DNA of 64,000 nucleotides, from NCBI GenBank assembly GCA_903835075.1, contig CAILLM010000008.1, positions 1 through 64,000 of the forward strand. Direction: 5' to 3'. This DNA comes from Candidatus Staskawiczbacteria bacterium (lineage in GTDB: Bacteria > Patescibacteria > Paceibacteria > Paceibacterales > Staskawiczbacteraceae). Below the pieces are notes generated by a model, which did no database searches, was not told the DNA's origin, and saw nothing but the letters and a program-made list of their open reading frames with translations. The translations under genes and the position numbers were made by a program. Of the stretch, positions 50,933 to 59,867 are shown in pieces (position 1 is the stretch's first letter; every line of letters starts with the position of its first letter).

Positions 50933-50970
50933 GGGTTTAAGTTTTAGTTTATTTTAGAAACTATAAATTT

Positions 50971-53900
50971 TTATCTGTTGTCTCTTCTGTTTTCGCGTTC
51001 GTCATCGCGTTCTAATCTTGGTCTTTCTTTGACTTCTACTGACATACCAAGAGATTTTAACTCAGCAACGAGCAAATTAAAGGAAGCTGGAATATTTGGA
51101 TTCCTAATTGGCTCACCTTTTAATATAGACTCGTAAGCTGCGGCTCTTCCTTGGACATCGTCAGATTTAATTGTTAACATTTCCTGCAAAATATGAGCCA
51201 CTCCATAACCTTCGAGTGCCCACACCTCCATTTCTCCAAATCTCTGACCTCCAAATTGAGCTTTTCCGCCCAATGGTTGTTGAGTAATTAAAGAATAAGG
51301 CCCAATAGATCTGGCGTGAACTTTATCATCAACCATGTGAATTAATTTCATCACATACATATATCCAACCGTAACTGGAGTTGGAAATGGCAAACCTGTT
51401 CGGCCATCATAAATTGTCATTTGACCAGATTCTGGCAAACCTGCTAATTTTAATTCCCTTTTAACATCTTCTTGGTTGGCCCCAATTAAAGCAGGAGTAA
51501 TAGCCAAATATCCCAATGCATGAGCTGCTAATCCAAGGTGAGTTTCTAAAATTTGTCCCAAGTTCATACGAGAAGGAACCGACAATGGGGAAATTACCAA
51601 ATCAACTGGAGTTCCGTCTGCCAAAAATGGCATTTCATGTTCAGCCAAAACTCTTGAGACAACTCCTTTGTTTCCGTGCCTTCCCACCAATTTATCTCCA
51701 ACTTTTGCTTTTCTAGATTCAGCAACTTCAACTTTAATTCTTTTTATAACTCCAGGCTCCAATTTGTGACCCAAGTCTCTTGAGAAAATTGTTACATTAA
51801 CAACTTTTCCATTTTTTCCATGCTCCATTCTCAAAGAAGAATCTTTTACATCTTTAGCTTTATCTCCAAAAATTGCTCTTAGCAATCTTTCTTCAGGAGT
51901 TAATTCTGCTTCTCCTTTTGGTGAAATTTTTCCAACCAAAATGTCGTTTGGGCCAACGGCTGCTCCAACCCTTATAATTCCTTCTTCGTCTAAATCTTTT
52001 AATTTTTCTTCTCCAACGTTTGGAATATCACTTGTTGTAACTTCGGGTCCAAGTTTTGTTTCACGCACATCACAAGTAAAATCTTCAATGTGAATTGATG
52101 TAAATTCATCTTCTTTACCAAGTCTTTCTGAAATTGTCATTGAGTCTTCAAATCCTCCTCCTCTCAAAGGCAAGAAACAAACTAACACATTTCTACCCAA
52201 TGCCAATCTTCCTTGAGAAATTGCAGCTCCATCGGCCAAAACATCTCCTTTTTTAACTTTTTCACCTTTTTCAACAATTGGCTTTTGGTGGAAGCATGAG
52301 TATTGGTTGGTTCTTACAAAAGTTTGCAATTCATAATCTTCTTCTCTAGCTGGTTTTTTGCCAGAAGCTTCGTATTTAACTAAAATATGTTGTCCGTCAA
52401 CTTCTTTAATAACTCCATCAGCTTCAGCTAAAATAACTTGCCCAGAATCTCTAGCAACATTTCTTTCTGTTCCTGTTCCAACCAAAGGAGCCTCTGGTTT
52501 TATAAGAGGTACTGCCTGACGTTGCATGTTAGAACCCATCAATGCACGAGATGCGTCGTCATGATTTAAAAATGGAATTAATGAAGTAGCAACTGAAATA
52601 AATTGCTTTGAAGAAACATCTATATAGTCAATGTCCTCAATTTTAACTTCTTCTGGCTCACCTTTAACTCTAGCCTCAACTTTGTCTGGGGCAATCTCGG
52701 GAAGAATTTTTAATGCATCTGTTAGTGGGACTGAAGCAGGGGCAACATTGTGCCTTTCTTCTTCTTGGGCTGATAAATATTCAACCACGTCAGTGACTTT
52801 ACCATTTTTAACTTTAAAATATGGAGCTTCAATAAAACCATAAGGGTTTATTTTGGCAAAAGTAGCCAAGTGGCCTACCAAACCAACGTTAGGACCTTCT
52901 GGGGTCTCAATAGGACAAATTCTACCATAGTGAGAAGGCTGAACGTCTCTAACTTCAAAACCAGCTCTTTCTCTGGTTAATCCACCAGGTCCTGTTGTTG
53001 TCAATCTTCTTTTATGCTCTAATTCTGCCAATGGATTTTCGTTATCCATAAACTGCGAGAATTGGGATGAAGTAAAAAATTCCTTAACAACTGCAATTAG
53101 TGGTCTTGGGTTTATAAGCTGTATTGGCGTAATTGTGCTGGCCTCTAATGTGGACATTTTATCTTTTATAATTCTTTCCATTCTCATCAAGCCAACTCTC
53201 AATCTGTTTTGCAAAAGCTCAGACAATGTTCTAACTCTTCTATTTCCTAAGTGGTCAACCTGATCAGCTTTGGCCATTGGGTCGTTGTTCAATCTAATAA
53301 CTTCCTTAACAACTTCCACAATATCTTCAATTTTCAACATTCTATCCTCTTTCTTGATTTCTGAATTTAAATCTTTGGGGGCTAAGTTTGGTAAGCGCAA
53401 CCATGTTTTCCATCTTCCAACTTTTGACAAGTCATATCTGTCAAAATTAAAAAACATATTAAAAATTAAATCCTGAGCTGTATCTGGAGTAACCAAATCA
53501 CCTGGTCTTAATCTTCTGTAAACTTCCACTAAAGCTTCTTTTTGGTCTTTACAAGTGTCACGTTTTAATGTTTCTTTTATATATTGTATTTCTCCTGTAT
53601 CAATATCTTTGAATGCATCTTCAACTGCTTTAATGTCCTTTAAGCCCAAAGCCATCAACAAGGTTGTTGCAGGAACTTTTCTTTTCCTATTTATTTTGAC
53701 TCCAATAAATCCTGACTCTTCTGTTTCAAATTCAAGCCAAGCTCCGCGGTTGGGAATAATCTTAGAACCAAAATAATTTTTTCCTCTCCAAAGTCTGGCG
53801 GTAAAAAATGCTCCCGGAGAACGAATTAACTGTGAAACAATAACTCTTTCAACTCCATTTACAACAAAAGTTGCCCTTTCTGTCATAACAGGGAAATCTG

Positions 53901-54228
53901 CCAAATAAACCTCTTGTTCTTTTACTTCTTTGGTTTTAAGGTTTACTAATTTAATTTTTACTCTTAAAGACGCCTCAAGAGAACCATTGTTCTTTTTAGC
54001 ATCTAAACCATTTTTGTAGTTTGGTTTTGAAAGTTTGTAATCTCCAAAATAAATTTCAAACTCTTTTCCAGTATAATCTCTAATAGGAGATATTTCTTCT
54101 AATAATTCTTTTACTCTAACTTCCCAAAAATCTTCATAAGCCTCTTTTTGCATTGTCAAAAGATGAGGCGTAGAATATTGCAACTTAGATTTTGAAAAGT
54201 TCTTTACTTTACTAATAATTTCTGCCAT
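50971..54228 (-). CDS. rpoB: RNA polymerase beta subunit
   Basis: 1085 residues. Motifs: SQLIRSPGAFFT, the rifampicin-pocket region (QFMDNENPLAELEHKRRLTT, GPGGLTRERAGFEVRDVQ, GRICPIETPEGPNVGLV), GRNVLVCFLPLRGGGFED, VGDKLVGRHGNKGVVSRVL and the C-terminal GGQRFGEMEVWALEGYGVAH. A charged Arg/Glu/Asp tail (RPRLERDDERENRRDNR) ends the protein. S-position residues of the Rif pocket look standard. Start ATG 54228 with no Shine-Dalgarno. Preceded by a long structured leader rather than rplJL. Confidence 0.98.
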   Translation of the reverse strand: MAEIISKVKNFSKSKLQYSTPHLLTMQKEAYEDFWEVRVKELLEEISPIRDYTGKEFEIYFGDYKLSKPNYKNGLDAKKNNGSLEASLRVKIKLVNLKTKEVKEQEVYLADFPVMTERATFVVNGVERVIVSQLIRSPGAFFTARLWRGKNYFGSKIIPNRGAWLEFETEESGFIGVKINRKRKVPATTLLMALGLKDIKAVEDAFKDIDTGEIQYIKETLKRDTCKDQKEALVEVYRRLRPGDLVTPDTAQDLIFNMFFNFDRYDLSKVGRWKTWLRLPNLAPKDLNSEIKKEDRMLKIEDIVEVVKEVIRLNNDPMAKADQVDHLGNRRVRTLSELLQNRLRVGLMRMERIIKDKMSTLEASTITPIQLINPRPLIAVVKEFFTSSQFSQFMDNENPLAELEHKRRLTTTGPGGLTRERAGFEVRDVQPSHYGRICPIETPEGPNVGLVGHLATFAKINPYGFIEAPYFKVKNGKVTDVVEYLSAQEEERHNVAPASVPLTDALKILPEIAPDKVEARVKGEPEEVKIEDIDYIDVSSKQFISVATSLIPFLNHDDASRALMGSNMQRQAVPLIKPEAPLVGTGTERNVARDSGQVILAEADGVIKEVDGQHILVKYEASGKKPAREEDYELQTFVRTNQYSCFHQKPIVEKGEKVKKGDVLADGAAISQGRLALGRNVLVCFLPLRGGGFEDSMTISERLGKEDEFTSIHIEDFTCDVRETKLGPEVTTSDIPNVGEEKLKDLDEEGIIRVGAAVGPNDILVGKISPKGEAELTPEERLLRAIFGDKAKDVKDSSLRMEHGKNGKVVNVTIFSRDLGHKLEPGVIKRIKVEVAESRKAKVGDKLVGRHGNKGVVSRVLAEHEMPFLADGTPVDLVISPLSVPSRMNLGQILETHLGLAAHALGYLAITPALIGANQEDVKRELKLAGLPESGQMTIYDGRTGLPFPTPVTVGYMYVMKLIHMVDDKVHARSIGPYSLITQQPLGGKAQFGGQRFGEMEVWALEGYGVAHILQEMLTIKSDDVQGRAAAYESILKGEPIRNPNIPASFNLLVAELKSLGMSVEVKERPRLERDDERENRRDNR

Positions 54229-54451
54229 TAATTATTTGTGCGAAGAATAGTTCACGCTTCGCGATTAAAAATATTTAAAAATTTTAACTATTAACACAAA
54301 ATACCCTTTTCTTTAGGGCATTTATCCCTCATCTTTTAAATAAAAAAATTTCGGCAATAAAAAATAACCGAGATGAGGGTTTTCGTTTTTCTAGAGTAAA
54401 GTTTGTGTGGCCACTGCTTTTTTATAGCCCGTTGATCAGACAGGCCTTAGT
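54229..54451 (-). promoter_or_regulatory. Structured rpoB leader
   Basis: About 220-nt 5' UTR. Main stem CCCTCATCT (54371-54379) with AGATGAGGG (54326-54334), perfect 9 bp, enclosing a CGG/CCG stem separated by T-rich loops. A smaller CCCT/AGGG hairpin and a GGCC-bounded stem upstream follow. Could be an attenuation or feedback site; no known leader class recognised. Confidence 0.5.
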
Positions 54452-54457
54452 AAATGT

Positions 54458-54486
54458 ATGTTATTCTATTTTTTAAAAAGTGTCAA
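54458..54486 (-). promoter_or_regulatory. rpoBC promoter
   Basis: TTGACA (54481-54486), 17-nt spacer, TAACAT (54458-54463) on the minus strand. Directly upstream lies the 20-bp palindrome at 54489-54508. Confidence 0.8.
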
Positions 54487-54488
54487 TA

Positions 54489-54508
54489 CCTGCCTGCCGG
54501 CAGGCAGG
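54489..54508. repeat. Perfect 20-bp palindrome CCTGCCTGCCGGCAGGCAGG
   Basis: Fully self-complementary, placed between the stop of the 54511 gene and the rpoB promoter. Degenerate relatives at 34325-34344, 45713-45732 and 58214-58231. Confidence 0.9.
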
Positions 54509-54510
54509 GT

Positions 54511-55398
54511 CTAAACCACCGATGGTGTCGCCTCTTGAGCTTTATCTTTTTTCAAATTTAAGAAAGCTGAGATAATGAGCAATATTGAAAATAGAAATGT
54601 AAATGTTAATTTAGGTGAAATTGCACCTAGGATGCTGGTTATAATAATTGGAGTAATCATTAATTGCATACCCGCCTTGTAGGAGCCTTTATATCCAATT
54701 TTCAATTCTTTAATTTTTGCAATCAGCCATACTAGCAAAGCACCAAATAACAAATAAACCATATGCACCAATACTAAAAAGAATCCCCCTATGTACGCTC
54801 CAATTATGATTATTGGGTAAAGAATGACTAAGTATGGCTTAACTTTATTTACTCCCATAGAAATTATGTCTCTATTTAATGTGACATCTTTAACTTCCGA
54901 TAACGGTGCCACTGTGATTGCGCCATCTTTCATATAAATTGCACTGTCTGCGGTTAAAAGTAGGAAAGTTTTGTAGGAATTGAAAGTTGCCACATCAAAT
55001 TTATTTTTAGTATCAATTACCACCAAATTATCCAACTGAGTTAATTTATTCGCTGGAATACCGTTTATCTTAGCATCGGACGAATTAAAACCATTATTAT
55101 CCTTAAATGCATCGGGCATTTTTATAAAATAAGGCTCTTGAACGTTTGTAGAAACAACGCCATTTTTAACGCTTATTATAAGTTCTTGTGGAAAATAATT
55201 AGGCGCCAAAGACAGTTTGCTTGGCAAAGCGCTAACAAATGGGGTAAGTTTTACAGTAGCTACAACTGCAAAAACCACGGCGAAAAGCAACGCAAAAGCT
55301 AACAAAAACTTAAATGAATAAGAAAATGGTTTTTCTAAAACTTCTTTATAATATTTAGGACTGTAAATGCTATTTTTTATTTTTACAAAAATATTCAT
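54511..55398 (-). CDS. DUF1189-like membrane protein
   Basis: 295 residues. Basic N-terminus with the family pattern SPKYYKEVLEKPFSYSFKFLL, first membrane helix (~28-50), an extracellular domain of ~120 residues (LPSKLSLAPNYFPQELIISV), then four membrane helices (~195-285). Matches DUF1189 in order and length. Role unknown. Its promoter (TGG-TATAAT, TATAAT at 55425-55430) sits directly beyond the rodA stop. Confidence 0.8.
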   Translation of the reverse strand: MNIFVKIKNSIYSPKYYKEVLEKPFSYSFKFLLAFALLFAVVFAVVATVKLTPFVSALPSKLSLAPNYFPQELIISVKNGVVSTNVQEPYFIKMPDAFKDNNGFNSSDAKINGIPANKLTQLDNLVVIDTKNKFDVATFNSYKTFLLLTADSAIYMKDGAITVAPLSEVKDVTLNRDIISMGVNKVKPYLVILYPIIIIGAYIGGFFLVLVHMVYLLFGALLVWLIAKIKELKIGYKGSYKAGMQLMITPIIITSILGAISPKLTFTFLFSILLIISAFLNLKKDKAQEATPSVV

Positions 55399-55436
55399 AT
55401 TTTTAAGTTTAATTATCTTTAATTATTATACCACAA

Positions 55437-56528
55437 TTATCTCCTTATCTTAATGCTTTGTAAAATTCCGAGGGAAACAAAGTTACCAATTAAGCCCGAG
55501 CCACCATAAGAAATAAACGGCAAATAAATTCCCACAACTGGTAATAAAGATAAATTCATTCCTATATTTATAAAAAATTGAGCAATTAAAATAACTGCGA
55601 AACCAGTTGCAAATAACCGCGGAAAATTAGAACTAGAATCAATAGCAATTTTTAAAACCCGCCATACCAAAAATCCATATGAAAAAAATAACACCAAAAC
55701 CCCAAGCATTCCCCATTCTTCAGCAATTACAGAAAAAATAAAATCTGTATGGGGCTCGGGCAAAAATCCATATTGCACCTGACTACCCTTACCCATCCCC
55801 TCCCCTAAAATTTGTCCAGAACCAACTGAAATTTTTGTTTGATTTTGACTCCATGAAGCACCCAAATAATCATATGGGAATAAAAAGGCCGTAACTCTTT
55901 CTTTTTGATAATCTTTAAGAAGAAAAGTCCAAGCAATTCCCGAAACCAACATAAAACATAAAAAAAGTATAAGAAAATGTTTTAGCTTGATACCAGACAC
56001 CAATAAAATCCCCAGCCAAATACAAACTAGCACCATTGTGCCACCCAAATCAGGTTTAATAAACACAAAAATTGCAGGGATTACAACGTAAAGTCCAGAA
56101 TAAATAATATGCCTAAATTTATACATTTCAACGTGTCGCATTGAGAAATATTTTGCCAGCAATACCACCAAAACAATCTTAGCTGGCTCAATGGGGTCTA
56201 AAGAAAATATTCCAATTTTATACCACCCCCTAGTTCCACGGATTATTGGTGCAAAGAAATGTAATCCTGCCAACATTAGTACGCAAGCCCCATATAAAAT
56301 TAAAATTAGATAAGAGTTGTTTTTTAAAACTCTGTAATCAAAAAAACTTACCAAAAACATTAATACTGCCCCAACAGCAAAAAACATAATCTGCTTTGTA
56401 AGGTAAGAAAAATCGCTCTTCGCAATTGCAACGCTATAAAGAGACACCAACCCAAAACACACCAACACAAAAGCTGATATAATTATTCCCCAATCCAATT
56501 TTCTGATTTGACTTGATATTATGCCCAT
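55437..56528 (-). CDS. rodA: RodA/FtsW-type peptidoglycan polymerase (SEDS), likely RodA
   Basis: 363 residues, ten membrane helices. SEDS glycosyltransferase building lateral wall peptidoglycan. Motifs: VIPAIFVFIKPDLGGTMVLV, the large extracellular loop with SVGSGQILGEGMGKGSQVQY, GFLPEPHTDFIFSVIAEEWG, and PVVGIYLPFISYGGSGLIG. The KIGIFSLDPIEPAKIVLVVL segment matches RodA better than FtsW. No penicillin-binding partner in the window. An extracellular wall is thus expected. Confidence 0.93.
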   Translation of the reverse strand: MGIISSQIRKLDWGIIISAFVLVCFGLVSLYSVAIAKSDFSYLTKQIMFFAVGAVLMFLVSFFDYRVLKNNSYLILILYGACVLMLAGLHFFAPIIRGTRGWYKIGIFSLDPIEPAKIVLVVLLAKYFSMRHVEMYKFRHIIYSGLYVVIPAIFVFIKPDLGGTMVLVCIWLGILLVSGIKLKHFLILFLCFMLVSGIAWTFLLKDYQKERVTAFLFPYDYLGASWSQNQTKISVGSGQILGEGMGKGSQVQYGFLPEPHTDFIFSVIAEEWGMLGVLVLFFSYGFLVWRVLKIAIDSSSNFPRLFATGFAVILIAQFFINIGMNLSLLPVVGIYLPFISYGGSGLIGNFVSLGILQSIKIRR

Positions 56529-56574
56529 TTAAAAAATAACTTACTATTGGTATTTAAACATCGAAAACGCTTAT

Positions 56575-56611
56575 CTCGCACCCTTCATTAAAAAAATAAA
56601 TAAAAGGCTGT
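56575..56611. repeat. 37-bp repeat CTCGCACCCTTC...AAAAGGCTGT, copy A
   Basis: 31 of 37 bases match 59750-59786. Here it leads into the ligA terminator. Confidence 0.7.
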
Positions 56612-56653
56612 TTAATTGATTTGTAAAAATTCCCATTATTTAATAGCCTTTTT
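56602..56653 (-). terminator. ligA terminator
   Basis: AAAAGGCT / AGCCTTTT outer stem with an AT-rich inner part (TTTAATT/ATTAAAT-type); on the minus strand it ends in CCTTTTATTTATTTTTT. Nine nt beyond the ligA stop. Confidence 0.7.
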
Positions 56654-56661
56654 ATATTTAT

Positions 56662-58719
56662 TTATTCCTGATGATTTCTTTGCCATTCTGAAAATTTTCT
56701 TAATTCCTCTTCCGTCATGCTAAGTAATTTCAAAAAATCTTGCTCCTCAAGAATTGTAATGCCCAGTTCAAGTGCACGCTCGGCCTTGCTTCCTGGTTCT
56801 GATCCTACCACAACATAGCTTGTTTTAGAAGAAACAGATTCTGCTGTATCACCACCCAATTCTCTTATTTTGGCCTTGGCTTGGTCACGCGACATTGATT
56901 CTAAGCTTCCTGTTAAAACAAAGGTTTTGTCTGCAAACTTCTGGTCGCCCTTTTTATGTTCTGGAGCTATTATTTTTATATGTTTCTCTAATTTTTCTAT
57001 AAACCTTAAATTATCTTTGTCAGCAAACCATTCGTAAATAGACTTTGAAACTACTGGCCCAATATCTAAAATTGCCTCAAAATTTTCCAATTCAGCTTCT
57101 TTTATTTTTTTAATACTTGAAAAATGTTTTGCCAAATCAATTGCAGTTTCTTCGCCAACATTTCTAATACCTAAAGCATAAATAAATTTTGCCAAAGGCA
57201 CCTCACGTTTTTCTTGAATTGATTTAATTAGATTTTCTGCAGATTTTTCGGCAAACCGCTCTAAACTTTTAACATCAGCTTCTTTTAATTCAAACAAATC
57301 AGATGGGTCATTAACCAAACCTTCGTCAAATAGTCTATCAATAATTTTAGGCCCTAGGCCATCTATATTAAATGCAGTTCTTGAAACAAAGTGATAAAAA
57401 TTTCTTCTTTGTTTGGCAATACATTTTTGATTAGGACATCTTAAAATCGCCTCCCCCTCTAGTTTTACAAGTTTGGCCGAACAGCTAGGACAATTAGCTG
57501 GCATTTTAAAGTTTTTTTCGTGACCGGTTCGTAATTCTGGCAAAACTTTTATAATATTTGGGATAACATCACCTGCCCTACCCACAATTACAGTGTCTCC
57601 AATTTTTAAACCAAGTCTTTCAATTTCATCTTCATTGTGCAAAGTTGCTCTTGTTATGGTAATTCCCGTAACTCCAACTGGTTCCAACACTGCTACGGGC
57701 GTAATTGCCCCAGTCCTGCCCACTTGCACCTTAACATCAAGCACTTTAGTAGTCGCTTCAGCTTGAGGAAATTTATAAGCTATGGCTCCTCTGGGCGCCT
57801 TTCCTACAACACCCAAATTATCAAATATTTTATTATTATTTATTATCACTACAACACCGTCAATTTCATAATCTAATTTTTCTCTTTCTTTTATCCAATA
57901 TTCGCGAAATTCAAAAACTTCTTTTAGCGTTTTACAAAATTTATTATGCTTATTTGTTTTGAACCCCAAATCTTTTAAAATTTTGTGCTTTTCTTCATGA
58001 GTTATTGCCTCGTCAGTAATTAAATCATAAGCAAAAGAATCTAGCTTTCTTCCTGCTGTTATTTTTGGGTCTAACTGCCTCACCGAACCTGCGGCAATAT
58101 TTCTTGGATTGGCATAAACCGGCAAACCTTTTTCTTTTTGAATTTTATTTATTCTGGCAAACTCCTTTTTTGTTATGAAAACCTCTCCCCTAACAATCAA
58201 GTCTTTTTTACTTCCCGCCTGTGCAGGCAGGTTGATTGTCAAAGGAATCGCTTCAACTGTTTTTAAATTTTGGGTAATATCTTCACCAACTGTGCCGTCA
58301 CCTCTTGTAGCGCCAGTAATAAAATTTCCATTTTTATAAATTAATTCAATTGCCAAGCCATCAATTTTTAATTCGCAATAATAATTAACGTCCTGCCTTT
58401 CTTTTTCGGGAACTAGTTTCATAAATCTTTCTTGCCAATCTTCCATATCTTCTTTTGAAAAAGCGTCGTTAAAAGAAAGCATTCTATGAGAATGTTTTAT
58501 TTTTTTAAATTCTTTTAATGGTTTTCCACCGATTCTTTGCGTTGGCGAATCTGCAGTTATTAATTCAGGGCATTCTTGCTCTAAATCAAAAAGTTCTTTT
58601 TTCAAAGAATCTAAAGCTGAGTCAGAAATTTCTTGCCTATCTAATACGTGGTAAAGATAACGATGATGGTTTATCGTTTCCCTTAGTTTTTTTATTCTTT
58701 CTTCTATTTCTTTTTTCAT
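56662..58719 (-). CDS. ligA: NAD+-dependent DNA ligase
   Basis: 685 residues. Seals nicks in replication and repair. Ia domain, adenylation motif CELKIDGLAIELIY (KxDG Lys ~120), ATRGDGTVGEDITQNLKT, OB fold with KVQVGRTGAITPVAVLEPV, zinc finger CPSCSAKLV ... CPNQKCIAKQ, helix-hairpin-helix region and C-terminal BRCT (FADKTFVLTGSLESMSRDQA, SYVVVGSEPGSKAERALELG). Around residue ~165 NLPAQAGSKKD is encoded by a copy of the CCTGCC/GGCAGG palindrome (58214-58231), in frame. Confidence 0.97.
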   Translation of the reverse strand: MKKEIEERIKKLRETINHHRYLYHVLDRQEISDSALDSLKKELFDLEQECPELITADSPTQRIGGKPLKEFKKIKHSHRMLSFNDAFSKEDMEDWQERFMKLVPEKERQDVNYYCELKIDGLAIELIYKNGNFITGATRGDGTVGEDITQNLKTVEAIPLTINLPAQAGSKKDLIVRGEVFITKKEFARINKIQKEKGLPVYANPRNIAAGSVRQLDPKITAGRKLDSFAYDLITDEAITHEEKHKILKDLGFKTNKHNKFCKTLKEVFEFREYWIKEREKLDYEIDGVVVIINNNKIFDNLGVVGKAPRGAIAYKFPQAEATTKVLDVKVQVGRTGAITPVAVLEPVGVTGITITRATLHNEDEIERLGLKIGDTVIVGRAGDVIPNIIKVLPELRTGHEKNFKMPANCPSCSAKLVKLEGEAILRCPNQKCIAKQRRNFYHFVSRTAFNIDGLGPKIIDRLFDEGLVNDPSDLFELKEADVKSLERFAEKSAENLIKSIQEKREVPLAKFIYALGIRNVGEETAIDLAKHFSSIKKIKEAELENFEAILDIGPVVSKSIYEWFADKDNLRFIEKLEKHIKIIAPEHKKGDQKFADKTFVLTGSLESMSRDQAKAKIRELGGDTAESVSSKTSYVVVGSEPGSKAERALELGITILEEQDFLKLLSMTEEELRKFSEWQRNHQE
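58214..58231. repeat. CCTGCC/GGCAGG-type palindrome inside ligA
   Basis: CCCGCCTGTGCAGGCAGG, in frame as LPAQAG. One arm is decayed. Confidence 0.6.
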
Positions 58720-58721
58720 AA

Positions 58722-59867
58722 TTACATACTAGTTGCACAAACCGTAGAAGCAAGAGTGGCTTCTGATGAATTTCCCTGACTGTCAAATGCCTTAATACTA
58801 AAATTATAGGTGTTGCCAGAGGTGGCATCATTCCATGGCTTTGACCAATCATTTTTACCATTTCCCGATGCCTGCAATGCCAAACCTGCTTCAGGAAATT
58901 TGTCTGCAACGGCATTTCCCTTATCAAAAGCCGTAACACTGCTTATGTCGTTTGCACCCGTTACTGTAGCTGAAAATTGTATATGCCCGTTACTGTCACA
59001 AACAACTGATGCATTTGTTATACTGGGGCCAGATGATGACAATACTGAATGGGCATTACTAATAATTTCTTGGTTTTGATTTGTATCTATAACTATTTGA
59101 ATTTGCCTGCCTGCTCCAGCATAAAATCCCTTTGAGCTGATTTCAAATTTTTTGGTAGTCCCTTCTGTATAAACACTGGCAGTTGTGGAATAAGTGATAC
59201 CTTTGTCATCATCAAGAATAGTATCAAAAGAAATTGAGCAATCATCACATTTATCTAAATCACAACCATGTGTAGGATCTGTTGTAGTGCCTACTTTATA
59301 GCCCTGAAATGGCGCGCTAAAAGAAGCGTCCGTAGATGGCTTGCACCTTGTACTTGAGTCATTATTAGTAGCATTGTTGTTACAATAGTTTGTAGTGTTA
59401 ATATATTCTCCATGTATCATAGCACACAGACCTCGTGCCACACTTGCCACACAATATCCGTTGACACAAAATGGGTATGGCGAAGAACATCCTGCGTTAT
59501 TTCGACAAGAAATTCCATTGCTTGGCTGAACCTGCCTATCGTAATAAAGAACTTTCTCTATTCCGCTGTCAGCGCTATAAAGGCCAACCACAGAGTTACC
59601 TATATTTCTCATTACTTTCATTTCACTATACAAAAGTGTGCTAATAGACACAACTACTGCCAAAATAATTATCATTATAAATAAAGTGATAATCAAAGAA
59701 ACACCTTTTTGATAATTTAAAGTTTTAAGCTTTTTCACATTGTTCTGAGCTCGCACCCTTCTTATGAAAAATATATAAAAGGCTGTAAATAAAGTGATAA
59801 TTAAAGAAACCCCCTTTTCAGAATTTTTAATTTTTAATTTTAAATTTTTAATTAAATAAGCAATCAT
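58722..59867 (-). CDS. PilX-like minor pseudopilin with a duplicated N-terminal signal
   Basis: 381 residues. The prepilin signal KGVSLIITLF appears twice: at ~19-28 (followed by FYIFFIRRVRAQNN) and again at ~54-63, where it continues into a normal pilin helix (IMIIILAVVVSISTLLYSEM) and the PilX-like SADSGIEKVLYYDRQ motif. The second copy is probably the functional one; the first and the sequence between it and the second contain a 37-bp repeat also present near ligA. The extracellular part has CRNNAGCSSPYPFC-type paired Cys and a C-terminal Ig-like domain. Last of the pseudopilin genes; ligA starts 2 nt after its stop. Confidence 0.82.
   Translation of the reverse strand: MIAYLIKNLKLKIKNSEKGVSLIITLFTAFYIFFIRRVRAQNNVKKLKTLNYQKGVSLIITLFIMIIILAVVVSISTLLYSEMKVMRNIGNSVVGLYSADSGIEKVLYYDRQVQPSNGISCRNNAGCSSPYPFCVNGYCVASVARGLCAMIHGEYINTTNYCNNNATNNDSSTRCKPSTDASFSAPFQGYKVGTTTDPTHGCDLDKCDDCSISFDTILDDDKGITYSTTASVYTEGTTKKFEISSKGFYAGAGRQIQIVIDTNQNQEIISNAHSVLSSSGPSITNASVVCDSNGHIQFSATVTGANDISSVTAFDKGNAVADKFPEAGLALQASGNGKNDWSKPWNDATSGNTYNFSIKAFDSQGNSSEATLASTVCATSM
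59750..59786. repeat. 37-bp repeat CTCGCACCCTTC...AAAAGGCTGT, copy B (inside pseudopilin gene)
   Basis: 31 of 37 bases match 56575-56611; encodes AFYIFFIRRVRAQ in the spacer between the two KGVSLIITLF copies. Confidence 0.7.
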
